From Rhodovulum marinum (GTDB lineage Bacteria; Pseudomonadota; Alphaproteobacteria; Rhodobacterales; Rhodobacteraceae): a stretch of 64,000 nucleotides of DNA. The stretch spans positions 16,609-80,608 of the forward strand of contig NZ_SLXP01000016.1 in the NCBI RefSeq assembly GCF_004343075.1, written 5' to 3'. The stretch's first letter is position 1, and the number at the start of each line of letters is the position of its first letter. Shown piece after piece: positions 8,834-20,753 of this stretch. A program made the translations under genes and the position numbers. Under the pieces are notes generated by a model. It did not search any database. It saw nothing but the letters and a program-made list of their open reading frames with translations, and had not been told where the DNA came from.

Positions 8834-8893
8834 CAAAGGACAACGCCCTTCATTGCCGCCCCCGTGGTGGCGCCCGATTGAAGGAGATCAGCC

Positions 8894-9514
8894 GTGAGCA
8901 AACGCACGTCTGCCAAGTACAAGATCGACCGCCGGATGGGCGAAAACATCTGGGGTCGCCCGAAATCCCCCGTCAACCGCCGCGAATACGGCCCCGGCCA
9001 GCACGGCCAGCGCCGCAAGGGCAAGCTGTCGGATTTCGGCATCCAGCTGCGCGCCAAGCAGAAGCTCAAGGGCTATTACGGCGACCTGACCGAAAAACAG
9101 TTCCGCCGCATCTATGCCGAGGCCGAGCGGGTCCGCGGCGACACCGGTGAAATCCTCATCGGCCTGCTGGAACGCCGCCTCGACGCCGTCGTCTACCGTG
9201 CCAAGTTCGTGCCCACGATCTTTGCCGCCCGGCAATTCGTGAACCACGGCCACGTCCTGGTGAACGGTCAGCGCGTCAATATCCCCTCCTACCGCGTCAA
9301 GGAAGGCGACGTGATCGAGGTGCGCGAGAAATCCAAGCAGATGGCCGCGCTGCTCGAGGCCGTCCAACTGGCCGAGCGTGACGTGCCCGATTACATCGAG
9401 GCCGACCATTCCAAGATGACCGCGACCTTCGTGCGCACGCCGGGCCTGGCCGACGTGCCCTACCCGGTCATGATGGAACCGAACCTCGTCATCGAATTCT
9501 ACGCGCAGAACTGA
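8894..9514 (+). CDS. rpsD: 30S ribosomal protein S4
   Basis: 206 residues, uS4, a primary 16S rRNA binder and assembly nucleator. GTG start preceded by AAGGAG. The N-terminus ([20 protein letters not shown]) and the S4 RNA-binding domain (about 95-160: [29 protein letters not shown]) are typical. It has no zinc-binding cysteines, as usual for the alphaproteobacterial form. Monocistronic between two terminators. Confidence 0.99.
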   Translation: MSKRTSAKYKIDRRMGENIWGRPKSPVNRREYGPGQHGQRRKGKLSDFGIQLRAKQKLKGYYGDLTEKQFRRIYAEAERVRGDTGEILIGLLERRLDAVVYRAKFVPTIFAARQFVNHGHVLVNGQRVNIPSYRVKEGDVIEVREKSKQMAALLEAVQLAERDVPDYIEADHSKMTATFVRTPGLADVPYPVMMEPNLVIEFYAQN

Positions 9515-9541
9515 GGTTCTCGCGCCCCGACACGAAGCACG

Positions 9542-9577
9542 CGGCCCGTCCCTGTCCGGGGGCGGGCCGTTTCTATT
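9542..9577 (+). terminator. Rho-independent terminator after rpsD
   Basis: Stem CGGCCCG (9542-9548) with CGGGCCG (9563-9569), extended by an inner CCC/GGG pairing, followed by TTTCTATT. Lies 28 bases after the rpsD stop. Confidence 0.8.
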
Positions 9578-9661
9578 ACGTCTGTCCGCCCGCGCCGCTT
9601 GCCAGCGTGTCCCCCGCGCAGTACATCACACGACGCGCGCCGCTATGTGGGGAAGGGCGAG

Positions 9662-10198
9662 ATGCCGGAGAAACCTGCCCTGGAACGCTCGTTCGAACGC
9701 GGGCTTTTCGCCTCGCGCTGGCTTATGGCGCCGATGTATCTGGGCCTTGTCGTGTCCCTGGGTCTGCTGACGATCGTGTTCCTGCGCGAACTGGCCTATT
9801 ACGCGCCGCAGGTTCTGACCATGACCGCCGAAAAGGCGATCCTGGTGATCCTGACGCTGATCGACCTGACGCTGGCGGCGAACCTTCTTCTGATCGTGCT
9901 GTTCTCGGGCTACGAGAATTTCGTGTCGAAGCTTGATATCGGGGCGCATACCGACCGGCCCGACTGGATGGGGTCGGTGGACTTCTCGGGCCTCAAGATG
10001 AAGCTGATCGCCTCGATCGTGGCGATTTCGGCGATCCACCTTCTGAAACGCTTCATGGAGATCGGCCAGCAGGCCGCCGACGCTGTCTATGGCCGCGAGG
10101 AGCTGTTCTGGCTGGTGGTGATCCACATGGTCTTTGTCCTGTCGGGGGTTCTCATGGCGGCGATGGACTGGCTGTCGGCCCGCGCCAAGAAGGGCTAG
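9662..10198 (+). CDS. YqhA/UPF0114-family membrane protein
   Basis: 178 residues with four hydrophobic segments (about 21-43, 58-81, 112-130, 148-166), matching the UPF0114 (YqhA) family of small inner-membrane proteins of unknown function. ATG 9662 is preferred because it follows GGGGAAGGGCGAG and gives the family's usual N-terminus (ERSFERGLFASRWLMAPMYLGL); the frame is open back to 9599. Monocistronic; no context clue to function. Confidence 0.85.
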   Translation: MPEKPALERSFERGLFASRWLMAPMYLGLVVSLGLLTIVFLRELAYYAPQVLTMTAEKAILVILTLIDLTLAANLLLIVLFSGYENFVSKLDIGAHTDRPDWMGSVDFSGLKMKLIASIVAISAIHLLKRFMEIGQQAADAVYGREELFWLVVIHMVFVLSGVLMAAMDWLSARAKKG

Positions 10199-10273
10199 GG
10201 GACGCCCCGCTTTTCCCACTGGCCTTGCCGGGACCGCTCGGTTAGGGATGCCCGCCAAGGAGAAACGACGCCG

Positions 10274-11359
10274 ATGACCCTGATCACGCCGCAGCCCGGT
10301 ATCCTCGAGATCGCGCCTTACGTGGGCGGCCAGTCCAAGATCGCGGGCATGACCGACGTGATCAAGCTGTCGTCGAACGAAAACCCGTTCGGCCCATCGG
10401 AACGCGCCAAGGCGGCCTTTGCGCGCACCGCCCATAGCCTGCACCGCTATCCCTCGACCGACCACGCGGACCTGCGCGCGGCCATCGGCGAGGTGCACGG
10501 GGTGGACCCGGCCCGGGTGATCTGCGGCGTCGGCTCGGACGAGATCATCACCTTTCTCTGCCAGGCCTATGCCGGCCCGGGCGACGAGGTGATCCATACC
10601 GAGCACGGCTTTTCGATGTACCGGATCTCTGCGCTGGCCGCGGGCGCCACGCCCGTCGAGGTGCCCGAGCGCGACCGTGTCGTCGATGTCGACGCGATCC
10701 TCGCGGCCTGCACGGACCGCACGCGCCTTGTCTTCATCGCGAACCCCGCCAACCCGACCGGCACCATGATCCCGGCCGAGGACGCGGCGCGGCTTGCCGG
10801 GGGCCTGCCGCCGCAGGCGATCCTGGTGCTGGACGGCGCCTATGCGGAATTCGTCGAGGGTTTCGACGGCGGCACCGCGCTGGTCGAGGCGCGCAGGAAC
10901 GTCGTGATGACGCGGACGTTTTCCAAGATCTACGGGTTGGGGGGGCTGCGCATCGGCTGGGGCTATGGCCCGGCCGAGGTCATCGGGGTGCTGGACCGCA
11001 TTCGCGGGCCGTTCAACCTGTCCACGACCCAGTTGGAAACCGCCGAGGCGGCGCTGCGCGATACCGACTATACCGACCGTTGCCGGGCCGAGAACGCGCG
11101 GATGCGGTCCTGGCTGGTCGAGGCGCTGAACGGGGCGGGCGTGCCGACCGACGAGTCCTTCGCGAATTTCGTGCTGGCGCGCTTTGCCGACCAGGCCGAG
11201 GCCGAGGCCTGCGACGCGTTCCTGAAATCGCAGGGCCTGATCGTGCGCCAGGTGGCGGGCTACAAGCTGCCCAATTGCCTGCGGATCACGGTGGGCGACG
11301 AACCGGCCTGCCGCCGGGTGGCGCATGCCGTCGCCCGGTTCCGCGAGGGCGCGCGGTGA
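10274..11359 (+). CDS. hisC: Histidinol-phosphate / aromatic aminotransferase
   Basis: 361 residues, class-II-like PLP aminotransferase of the HisC family. Visible motifs are [12 protein letters not shown], the substrate-site YP in [16 protein letters not shown], and the PLP-binding lysine Lys218 in [18 protein letters not shown]. It transaminates histidinol phosphate and, in many alphaproteobacteria, aromatic keto acids. The next gene, a prephenate dehydrogenase, overlaps it by GTGA, which favours a role in tyrosine/phenylalanine synthesis as well as or instead of histidine synthesis. Confidence 0.93.
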   Translation: MTLITPQPGILEIAPYVGGQSKIAGMTDVIKLSSNENPFGPSERAKAAFARTAHSLHRYPSTDHADLRAAIGEVHGVDPARVICGVGSDEIITFLCQAYAGPGDEVIHTEHGFSMYRISALAAGATPVEVPERDRVVDVDAILAACTDRTRLVFIANPANPTGTMIPAEDAARLAGGLPPQAILVLDGAYAEFVEGFDGGTALVEARRNVVMTRTFSKIYGLGGLRIGWGYGPAEVIGVLDRIRGPFNLSTTQLETAEAALRDTDYTDRCRAENARMRSWLVEALNGAGVPTDESFANFVLARFADQAEAEACDAFLKSQGLIVRQVAGYKLPNCLRITVGDEPACRRVAHAVARFREGAR

Positions 11360-12276
11360 GCGTGCTGTACGACCGCGTTGCGCTGATCGGGCTGGGCCTG
11401 ATCGCGGGGTCGATGGCGCTGGCGATGCGCCGGGCGCAGCTTGCGGGGGAAATCGTCGGCACCGCGCGCTCGGCCGAGACGCGCGCCGTCGCCGCCGAGA
11501 TCGGCCTGGTCGACCGCGTGGTCGACACCGCCGCCGAGGCCGTGCAAGGCGCCGACCTGGTGGTGCTGGCGGTGCCCGTGGGCGCGATGGGCGCGGTTGC
11601 CGCCGAGATCGCGCCGCACCTGAAACCCGGTGCGACCGTGAGCGACGTGGGCTCGGTCAAGCGCGCGGTGATCGACGCGGTCGGCCCGCATGTGCCCGAG
11701 GGTGTCCATTTCATCCCCGCCCATCCGCTGGCGGGGACCGAACATTCCGGGCCGCGCTCGGGTTTCGCCGAACTTTTCGACAATCGCTGGTGTCTTTTGG
11801 TCCCGGCCGAGGGCAGCGATCCCAAGGCAGTGGACCGGCTGCGCGCCTTGTGGGAAGCTATGGGCGCCTCGGTGGAGGAAATGGATGCCGATCACCACGA
11901 TCTGGTCCTTGCCGTGACCAGCCACGTGCCGCACCTGATCGCCTACACGATGGTGGGCGTGGCCGATGATCTGCGCCGCGTGACCGACAGCGAGGTGATC
12001 AAGTATTCCGCGGCCGGTTTCCGCGATTTCACCCGCATCGCGGCATCCGACCCGACGATGTGGCGCGACGTGTTCCTGACCAACAAGGACGCGACGCTGG
12101 ATATCCTGGGCCGGTTCACCGAGGAACTCTTTGCCCTGCAACGGGCGATCAGGACAGGGCAGGGCGACATTCTGTTCGATTATTTCACCCATACCCGCGC
12201 GATCCGCCGCGGCATCATCCAGGCCGGCCAGGACACCGACGCGCCCGATTTCGGCCGCGCGAAGAAAGCGAACTGA
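11356..12276 (+). CDS. tyrC: Prephenate/arogenate (cyclohexadienyl) dehydrogenase
   Basis: 306 residues starting at GTG, which overlaps the hisC stop (GTGA). N-terminal Rossmann fold with [10 protein letters not shown] (about 10-19); catalytic region [11 protein letters not shown] with the conserved His residues and the C-terminal helical dimerisation domain ([27 protein letters not shown]). It oxidises and decarboxylates prephenate or arogenate in tyrosine synthesis. It lacks the ACT and chorismate mutase domains of bifunctional TyrA, as is normal for this group. Confidence 0.93.
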   Translation: MSVLYDRVALIGLGLIAGSMALAMRRAQLAGEIVGTARSAETRAVAAEIGLVDRVVDTAAEAVQGADLVVLAVPVGAMGAVAAEIAPHLKPGATVSDVGSVKRAVIDAVGPHVPEGVHFIPAHPLAGTEHSGPRSGFAELFDNRWCLLVPAEGSDPKAVDRLRALWEAMGASVEEMDADHHDLVLAVTSHVPHLIAYTMVGVADDLRRVTDSEVIKYSAAGFRDFTRIAASDPTMWRDVFLTNKDATLDILGRFTEELFALQRAIRTGQGDILFDYFTHTRAIRRGIIQAGQDTDAPDFGRAKKAN

Positions 12277-13067
12277 TGCGCGCGCTTGCGGCGGGCGCGC
12301 TGGCGCTGGTGCTGATGGCGGGGCCGTTGGCCGCGCTGCCACTCGATACGTCGCCTCGTCCCGTTGCGCGCCCGGACGCGACGCGTCAGGCGGCCCCGGC
12401 GCCCGCGCCTGCCCTTGCGGCCTCGGTTGCGCCGCTCGACCGGTCTGCCCGTCCTGCGCCGCGCCCCGACCTTCCGATCCGCACCGCCGCTCTGTCCGCT
12501 TCAGGCGTGCGCAACCAGCCCTCGGCCATCCTGACCGGCAAGCGGGGGGCGATCTGCGGCGATCCCGGCATCCGGGGCGAGGCGATGGCGCCGATCCCGG
12601 GCCGGATCAACGGCTGTGGCGTCGAGCGTCCGGTCAAGGTGCTTGCCGTCGATGGCGTGCCGCTGACCCGGCCCGCGGTGATGGATTGCACCACCGCCCA
12701 GGCGCTCAAATCCTGGGTCGAGGATGGCGTTCGGCCCGCTGTTGGCCGGATGGGCGGGGGTGTCGCCTCGATCAAGGTTGTCGCCGATTACGCCTGCCGC
12801 ACGCGCAACAACCGCGCCGGGGCGAAAATCTCGGAACATGGCCGGGGTCGGGCGGTGGATGTCGCGGCGATCAACCTCAAGAACGGCGCCTCGATCAGCG
12901 TGCTGGACGGCTGGCGCGATGCCCGGCAGGGCAAGGTTCTCCGCCGGCTGCACCAGGCCGCCTGCGGCCCCTTCGGCACGGTGCTGGGTCCCGATTCCGA
13001 TCGCTATCACCAGGACCATTTCCACCTGGATACCGCGCGGTATCGCAGCGGCCCCTATTGCCGCTAG
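12276..13067 (+). CDS. Extensin-like C-terminal domain protein, probable periplasmic cell-wall carboxypeptidase
   Basis: 263 residues; its ATG overlaps the tyrC stop (TGATG). A signal peptide ([20 protein letters not shown]) is followed by a Pro/Ala/Arg-rich linker (about 25-80) and an Extensin_C domain (about 90-263). The domain carries SEHGRGRAVDVA and YHQDHFHLD, a His-x6-Asp plus HxH set resembling the zinc site of M15/LAS D,D-carboxypeptidases. It therefore probably trims peptidoglycan in the periplasm; the plant-like family name is misleading. Co-transcribed with hisC-tyrC without an evident pathway link. Confidence 0.85.
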   Translation: MRALAAGALALVLMAGPLAALPLDTSPRPVARPDATRQAAPAPAPALAASVAPLDRSARPAPRPDLPIRTAALSASGVRNQPSAILTGKRGAICGDPGIRGEAMAPIPGRINGCGVERPVKVLAVDGVPLTRPAVMDCTTAQALKSWVEDGVRPAVGRMGGGVASIKVVADYACRTRNNRAGAKISEHGRGRAVDVAAINLKNGASISVLDGWRDARQGKVLRRLHQAACGPFGTVLGPDSDRYHQDHFHLDTARYRSGPYCR

Positions 13068-13097
13068 CCGATTGGCCGCCGCGACACTGGGCGGTGG

Positions 13098-14099
13098 CTA
13101 GCGGATCGTGAAATCTGGCGCGGGGGCGATGGGGACCGGGCCGAGCCAGGTTTGTCCCGCCGCAAACCGCAGCGCCACGTCCAGCGTTTCGGGCCGCCCG
13201 CTCAGCCCGGCCAGCAACTCCAGCGCGTCCTCGATCCGGTCGGCCAGCGCGGGCGGCACCCGCCCCGAGGCGCGCGCGATTCCGAGCATCTCGCGCCAGT
13301 TCGTCGCCCGCACGGTCAGTGCGCCCGTGGGCCGCCCTTCGCCATCCACGTCCAGATCGCCCGCCGCCTGCAATTCCAGGTCGCCCCATTTCGCATTCAG
13401 GTCGGTCAGTTCGATGCGGGTGACCTGCGGCCGCCGGTCCTCGATCGCATGGCGGTCCCAGGGGGCATCGAACCCCAGGATCGCGTCGATCCGCACATGA
13501 TCGAACAGCGCGGGCAACACGCCCGCCCGGTCCAGCAGCGCCACCAGCCGCGCGGGCGGGCGCATCTGCTCGGCGGCAAAGGCGACGGCATGGGTGGTTT
13601 CGCGCCCCTCGACCGCGGCGGAATTCAGTTCGGCCCGGGCCATCGTCGCCTCCCAGCCCAGGCTGGAGGCCAGCGAAAACGCCTCCATAACGTAATCCGC
13701 TGCCGCCACCTCCAGCGCCGGCCCCGGGCGCAAGGCCAGCCGCCCCTCCATGCGCTGCGCGCCGATGGCGATCGTCTCGGCGGGTGTGGCCAGCGTCTGG
13801 GTCTGGGGCCAGGTCACGGTGACATGGTGCGGGCGATAAGCCGCGGCCTCGATGTGGAACGCGGGTGCCGACCAGGCCAGCCCGGTCCCCGGATCGGCCA
13901 GTTCCAGCCCGGTCAGCGTGGTTACGAACCGCGTGGGAAATCCGGCGACGTCCAACCCTGTGTAATCCGCCGCCCATCCCTCGGCCCGGCGGATTTCCAT
14001 CCAGCGCGACAGCCCCGTTTCCAGCCCCCGCGCGGCCAACGCCCAGTAACTCGACCAAAGCGCCGCGGCCAGCACCGCCAGTGTCGCCAGGATCCGCAT
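13098..14099 (-). CDS. DUF2125 domain protein, secreted/membrane-anchored
   Basis: 333 residues from ATG 14099 (preceded by AAAGGGGGCG); ATGs at 14120 and 14156 are possible upstream starts. It has an N-terminal hydrophobic anchor (ILATLAVLAAALWSSYWALAARG) then a soluble domain of repeated beta strands with the DUF2125 signature (GLDVAGFPTRFVTTLTGLEL near residue 48 onwards). Its function is unknown; the fold is thought to be AsmA-like and periplasmic, which is inference. Convergent with the extensin-like gene and divergent from the ChaC gene. Confidence 0.85.
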   Translation of the reverse strand: MRILATLAVLAAALWSSYWALAARGLETGLSRWMEIRRAEGWAADYTGLDVAGFPTRFVTTLTGLELADPGTGLAWSAPAFHIEAAAYRPHHVTVTWPQTQTLATPAETIAIGAQRMEGRLALRPGPALEVAAADYVMEAFSLASSLGWEATMARAELNSAAVEGRETTHAVAFAAEQMRPPARLVALLDRAGVLPALFDHVRIDAILGFDAPWDRHAIEDRRPQVTRIELTDLNAKWGDLELQAAGDLDVDGEGRPTGALTVRATNWREMLGIARASGRVPPALADRIEDALELLAGLSGRPETLDVALRFAAGQTWLGPVPIAPAPDFTIR

Positions 14100-14167
14100 C
14101 GCGGGCGCCCCCTTTCGCATCCCCTCCATTTGCGGTTTACAGGGGCCGGGCAACAAGGACCAGAACG

Positions 14168-14707
14168 ATGCGCGACGGGCTATGGGTGTTCGGCTACGGC
14201 TCGCTTCTGTGGAAGCCGGGCTTTCCGGTGGCCGAACGCCGGCTGGCGCGGCTGGACGGGTGGCACCGCAGTTTTTGCATGCGCTCGATCCACCACCGCG
14301 GCACCGAGACCGAGCCGGGCCTCGTGCTGGCGCTGGATGCCGCGCCGGGGGCCTGCTGTCACGGCGTTGTCCTGCGCGCCGAGCCGGGCACCGAGGACGC
14401 GACGCTGGCCTACCTGCGCGAGCGTGAACTGATCTCGTCGGCCTATTTCGAGACCGAACTCGACGTGGTCTTCGAAGATGGCAGCGACGGGCTCACCTCG
14501 GTCGCCTACGTGATCGACCCCGACCATGTGCAGTATTGCGGTGGGCTGCCTTTGGAAGACCAGGCGCAGATCATCGCCCGCGCCCGCGGCGGCATGGGGC
14601 CGAACGACGAATACCTTTTCAACACCGTCGATCACCTCGCCGAACTTGGCATCGTGGATGCCGACCTTGCCTGGCTGGCCGACCGCGTGCGGGCGCTCAA
14701 GAGCTAA
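14168..14707 (+). CDS. ChaC-like glutathione-specific gamma-glutamylcyclotransferase
   Basis: 179 residues, the full ChaC family length. The glycine-rich substrate loop VFGYGSLLWKPGF is at the N-terminus (about 7-19), FCMRSIHHRGT follows, and the catalytic Glu is in YLRERELISSAY (about 88-99). ChaC enzymes degrade glutathione to 5-oxoproline and Cys-Gly in the cytosol. The C-terminal NDEYLFNTVDHL motif is typical. Monocistronic, divergent from the DUF2125 gene; no regulatory site recognised. Confidence 0.93.
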   Translation: MRDGLWVFGYGSLLWKPGFPVAERRLARLDGWHRSFCMRSIHHRGTETEPGLVLALDAAPGACCHGVVLRAEPGTEDATLAYLRERELISSAYFETELDVVFEDGSDGLTSVAYVIDPDHVQYCGGLPLEDQAQIIARARGGMGPNDEYLFNTVDHLAELGIVDADLAWLADRVRALKS

Positions 14708-14775
14708 TGATTGTTGTTCGGGCGGGGCCCATGCCCTAGACTTGGGGGCGACGTCAACGGGGCGGGGCGCTTTCC

Positions 14776-15978
14776 ATGGCCATGACCGAGCGCGAGGCCG
14801 AGCCGCAGTTCTCACGACCGCTGCGCCAGATCTTCCTGATGCTTCTGTCCATCGGGCTGTTCTCGGCGGGGGCCTATCTAGCCTATCCGCAGGTGGCGCC
14901 GGTCTTCCTGGCGAACCCCTACCTGAATGGCGCGATCCTTCTGGTTTTCGTGGTTGGCGTGCTGGCCTGTTTCCTGCAGGTGATCCAGCTGATCTCGTCG
15001 GTGCAGTGGATCGAGGATTTCGCCGCCGGGCGGGCGGGGCATGAACTCACCCGCGCGCCGCGGCTGCTGGCCCCGCTGGCCGCCCTGTTGCGCAAGCGCC
15101 GGGGCAAGCGGATGCAGATCGGCGCCTCCTCGGCCCGGTCGATCCTCGATTCCGTCGCGACCCGCATCGAAGAGGCGCGGGATATCACGCGCTACATTGT
15201 CAACCTTCTGATCTTCCTCGGGCTTCTGGGCACGTTCTACGGGTTGGCCACGACCGTGCCCGCGGTAGTCGAGACGATCCGCTCGCTCGCCCCGCAAGAG
15301 GGCGAGGGCAGCGTCGAAGTGTTCGGCCGGCTGATGACCGGGCTCGAGGCACAGCTGGGCGGCATGGGCACGGCCTTCGCCTCGTCGCTTCTGGGGCTGG
15401 CGGGCTCGCTGGTGGTGGGCTTGCTGGAACTCTTCGCCGGGCACGGCCAGAACCGGTTCTACCGCGAACTCGAGGAATGGCTGTCGACCATCACCCGGCT
15501 GGGATTCTCGTCCGGTGACGGCGAAAGCGAGGCCGGTGCCGAAACCGGCCTGCTTGCAGCCACGCTGGACCAGTTGGCCGAGCAGATGGAGGCGATGCAC
15601 GCGCTGTTCTCTCGCGCCGACGAGGGGCGGCAGGCGCTCGAGGCCCGCGTCGGGTCGCTGGCCGATGCGGTGGAATCGCTGGGCGTCGCGCTGGAGGGGC
15701 AGCTCGGCCACAGCCAGGAGGTGACCGCCGCGCTGGCCCGGGTGGCCGATGGCCAGGAACGTGCGGCCACGGCGATCGAGGCGCGCATGGGCGAAGAGGG
15801 TGCGATGGCCGATGCCGAGGCGCGGATGCGCCTGCGGTCCATCGACGTGCAACTGTTGCGCATTCTCGAAGAGATATCGTCGGGCCGGCAGGAAACCGTG
15901 ACCGACCTGCGCGGCGACCTGGCCGCGATCGGCCGCGCCCTGTCGCGGCTGTCGGCCGAGGACGAGCGGTGGAGCTGA
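14776..15978 (+). CDS. ExbB/MotA/TolQ-like proton-channel protein with long cytoplasmic tail
   Basis: 400 residues. Predicted transmembrane segments are at about 17-35, 50-72, 135-157 and 190-217; the last two bear the MotA/TolQ/ExbB core signature (TRYIVNLLIFLGLLGTFYGL, GGMGTAFASSLLGLAGSL). After the last segment about 150 residues (250-400) are strongly alpha-helical with heptads, presumably a cytoplasmic coil. It should form the stator ring of a proton-driven motor with the MotB-like protein that begins 5 bases downstream. It differs from true MotA (no flagellar genes nearby) and from TolQ/ExbB (no TolR/ExbD, no TonB or TolA). Function unknown. Confidence 0.8.
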   Translation: MAMTEREAEPQFSRPLRQIFLMLLSIGLFSAGAYLAYPQVAPVFLANPYLNGAILLVFVVGVLACFLQVIQLISSVQWIEDFAAGRAGHELTRAPRLLAPLAALLRKRRGKRMQIGASSARSILDSVATRIEEARDITRYIVNLLIFLGLLGTFYGLATTVPAVVETIRSLAPQEGEGSVEVFGRLMTGLEAQLGGMGTAFASSLLGLAGSLVVGLLELFAGHGQNRFYRELEEWLSTITRLGFSSGDGESEAGAETGLLAATLDQLAEQMEAMHALFSRADEGRQALEARVGSLADAVESLGVALEGQLGHSQEVTAALARVADGQERAATAIEARMGEEGAMADAEARMRLRSIDVQLLRILEEISSGRQETVTDLRGDLAAIGRALSRLSAEDERWS

Positions 15979-15982
15979 GCCC

Positions 15983-17668
15983 ATGGCCCTGACCCGGCGC
16001 AGCGGCAACCGCTTTCAGGCGTCGATCTGGCCCGGCTTCGTCGACGCGATGACCGCCCTTTTGCTGGTGCTGATGTTCGTCCTGTCGATCTTCATGATCG
16101 TGCAGGAAATGCTGCGCGAAACGATCACCGGACAGGAAAGCGAGCTGTCGCAACTGGGCGCGGAACTGGCCGCCCTGTCGGACGCGCTGGGCATGGAACA
16201 GCGCCGCGCCGAGGGTCTGGAAGAAGAGATCGGCATCCTGACCAGTTCGCTGGCTTCGGCCCGGAGTGAGGCCGAGGAACGCGAGGCGTTGATCGCCTCG
16301 CTGCGCGGCCGGGTCGACGCCCAGGCCGCCGACCTGGCGGCCGCGCGCGCCTCGATCACCGATTTCGAGGCACAGGTGGCCCGGCTGTTGTCGGAACGCG
16401 ACGCCGCCCAGGAGCGGGGCGCGGCGTTGGCCGGGGAGGTCGCCGCGCTGCAAGCCGAGCGCGCCGAATTGATGACCGAACAGGAACGGCTTTCCTTGGC
16501 GCTGGCCGCCACGCGCGACGAGGTCGACGCCCAGGCCGAGGCCGCGCGGCTGGCCGCGGCCCGGCGCGAGGCGCTGGAGGCGCTGATCGCCGATCTGCGC
16601 ACCGAACAGGCCGAGAGCGAAGCGGCGCGCGCCGCGCTCGCGGGCGAGGTCGAGACGCTGCAGTCCGACCTGTCCGAGGAAGAGGCCGCGCGGCTGGCCG
16701 AGGCCGCGGCGGCCCAGGCGTTGCGCGACCGGCTGAAGGGAGCCGAGGACGAGCTGACCGCCATGACCCTGTCCTTAGAGCAGGAGCGCGCCCGCGCCGA
16801 GGAAACCCTGACCCTGCTGGCCGCCGCCGAGGCCGCCCGCGATGCCGCCACGGCGGAGGCCGCCGAGACCCTGAGCGAGGCCGACCGGCGCGCGGCCCTT
16901 CTGGCCCAGGCGAACACGGCGCTGGCCGAGCAAGAGGCGGCTTCGGCCGAAAGCCAGCGCAAGGTCGCGTTGCTGAATCGCCAGCTTGCCGCGCTGCGGG
17001 CCGAGCTTGGGGATTTGCAGGGCCTTCTCGAAGAGTCCGAAGCGCGCGATGCCGCCGCCCAGGTGCAGATCGAGGCGCTGGGAACCCGGTTGAACGCGGC
17101 GCTGGCGCGCGCCGCCGCCGAACAGCGCGCGCGCGCGGAACTGGAAGAGGCCGAGCGTCAGCGCCTGGAGGAAGAGGCGCGGCGACTGGCCGAGGAAAAG
17201 AAGAACCTCGAGAATTACCGGTCGGAATTCTTTGGCGAGTTGCGTCGGCTCTTGGCCGGGCGCGAGGGCGTTCGGATCGTCGGCGACCGGTTCGTGTTCT
17301 CGTCCGAGGTACTGTTCGAACCCGCCCGCGCGCGGCTTTCGCCCGATGGCGAGGCGCAGATCGCGAACGTGGTCGCCATCCTGCGCGATGTGGCCGACCA
17401 GATCCCGGCGGATATCGACTGGATCCTGCGGGTCGACGGGCATACCGACGACGTGCCGCTGGCCGAAGGCGCCGAGTTCGCCGACAACTGGGAACTCAGC
17501 CAGGCACGCGCGCTGTCGGTGGTGCGCTTCATGGTGGACGACTTGGGGTTCCCGCCCGACCGGCTGGCTGCGGCGGGCTTTGGCGAGTACCAGCCCGTAG
17601 CCGCAGGCGACAGTGCCGAAGCCCGCGCGCAGAACCGGCGGATCGAGTTGAAACTGACCGAGCGCTAG
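15983..17668 (+). CDS. MotB/ExbD-like protein with very long coiled coil and OmpA-like peptidoglycan-binding domain
   Basis: 561 residues. One N-terminal transmembrane helix (about 19-44) begins WPGFVDAMTALLLVLM; Asp21 is in the position of the proton-carrying Asp of MotB/ExbD. Residues about 45-410 are almost unbroken Ala/Glu/Arg/Leu-rich coiled coil. Residues about 420-561 are an OmpA-like domain with intact peptidoglycan-binding residues (RVDGHTDDVPL, NWELSQARA, AQNRRIELKL). The topology puts the coil in the periplasm, where a single straight coil would be longer than the periplasm is wide, so it must fold back or lie along the wall. Paired with the upstream ExbB-like gene; its stop overlaps the convergent LytM gene within CTAG. 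Confidence 0.82.
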   Translation: MALTRRSGNRFQASIWPGFVDAMTALLLVLMFVLSIFMIVQEMLRETITGQESELSQLGAELAALSDALGMEQRRAEGLEEEIGILTSSLASARSEAEEREALIASLRGRVDAQAADLAAARASITDFEAQVARLLSERDAAQERGAALAGEVAALQAERAELMTEQERLSLALAATRDEVDAQAEAARLAAARREALEALIADLRTEQAESEAARAALAGEVETLQSDLSEEEAARLAEAAAAQALRDRLKGAEDELTAMTLSLEQERARAEETLTLLAAAEAARDAATAEAAETLSEADRRAALLAQANTALAEQEAASAESQRKVALLNRQLAALRAELGDLQGLLEESEARDAAAQVQIEALGTRLNAALARAAAEQRARAELEEAERQRLEEEARRLAEEKKNLENYRSEFFGELRRLLAGREGVRIVGDRFVFSSEVLFEPARARLSPDGEAQIANVVAILRDVADQIPADIDWILRVDGHTDDVPLAEGAEFADNWELSQARALSVVRFMVDDLGFPPDRLAAAGFGEYQPVAAGDSAEARAQNRRIELKLTER

Positions 17669-18257
17669 AACACGTTTTGCCGGCCGGCATAGGGCGGGGG
17701 GGCTTGCCAGAGCGTGCGTTTCTGCCGTCCGTCGCAGGTGACGGGATCGTCCGGGGCGAAGGGATCGACAACAGCGCCGCGGCGGCGCAGTTCGAAACCC
17801 AGAAGCGGCCGGTCCGCGCCACCGCTTGCGCCGACCAGGCCCAGCCGCGTGCCCTTGGCGACGCGCAGGCCCAGGCGAACCGCCACGCTGTCCCGGGCGA
17901 GGTGGCAATACCGGGTCAGCCATCCCGCACCGTGGTCGATCACCACGCCGTTCCCGCACTCGGCCGGCCGGCCGGGCATGGCGTCCGGCAGGCCGTCGCG
18001 CAGCGCGATGACGGTGCCGGGCGCCGGGGCGATCACCGCGGTGCCCGGGGGCGCGGTGAACTCGGTGCGGGTCTGCCCGTCGCGGCTGAGCGGGCCGCAG
18101 GTGTAATCGGCCGCGCCCGGGCCCGGGTCGCGGTCGACATAGGCGGCGATCGTGCAATCATGCCCCGGCCAGCAATCAATCGGCAGCGCCAAACGAATGT
18201 CCCCCGCGGCCGGGTGGGCCGCGAGGGACAGGACCAGGGCCGCGCTGGCGCGGTGGA

Positions 18258-18261
<4 letters not shown>
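17665..18261 (-). CDS. Secreted LytM/M23-like protein with lost zinc ligands
   Basis: 198 residues with a signal peptide (cleavage near AAGDI). The domain follows the M23 layout: DYTCGPLSRDG, AAPGT-like turn, CGNGVVIDHGAGWLTRYCHL, GxxLGxVGxSG-like turn and a final strand. The zinc-binding residues are gone: the HxxxD pair reads Gln63 and Glu67 (QTRTE) and the HLH motif reads LLG before FEL, leaving only the His of YCHL. It is therefore probably an inactive LytM factor of the EnvC/NlpD type that regulates a hydrolase. It starts with an ATGA overlap at the clpA stop, so it is the second gene of a clpA operon, and it converges on the motor pair. Confidence 0.82.
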
Positions 18262-20588
<2,327 letters not shown>

Positions 20589-20753
20589 GAGACGTGCTCC
20601 TTTCTTCCTGTGGCCGACGGGTGGCAAAACCCTGTCTCAACCTTGGCCTCTCAGGATTAAGTTTTGGTGTTTGCGGGCGCGCTTCAAGTTTTTTCTGTTC
20701 AAATCTTGACCGCTGTCATGGAAACGCCTTGTTTTTCGGCGTTCTTCCCGATT
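20589..20753 (-). promoter_or_regulatory. clpA upstream region, possible heat-shock-type promoter
   Basis: On the minus strand CTTGAA (20688-20683) lies about 95 bases before the clpA start in an AT-rich patch; this matches an RpoH-type -35, but I see no convincing -10. Next to the gloB stop, AACGCC/GGCGTT with a 9-base loop (20731-20751) may end gloB transcription. Confidence 0.3.

Noticed and set aside
14776..17668. Possible Zorya-type defence system (ZorAB)
   Set aside because: The MotA/MotB-like pair resembles ZorAB in outline, but no ZorC, ZorD or ZorE gene is present and the long coil is on the MotB-like protein, in the periplasmic part, not on the MotA-like tail.
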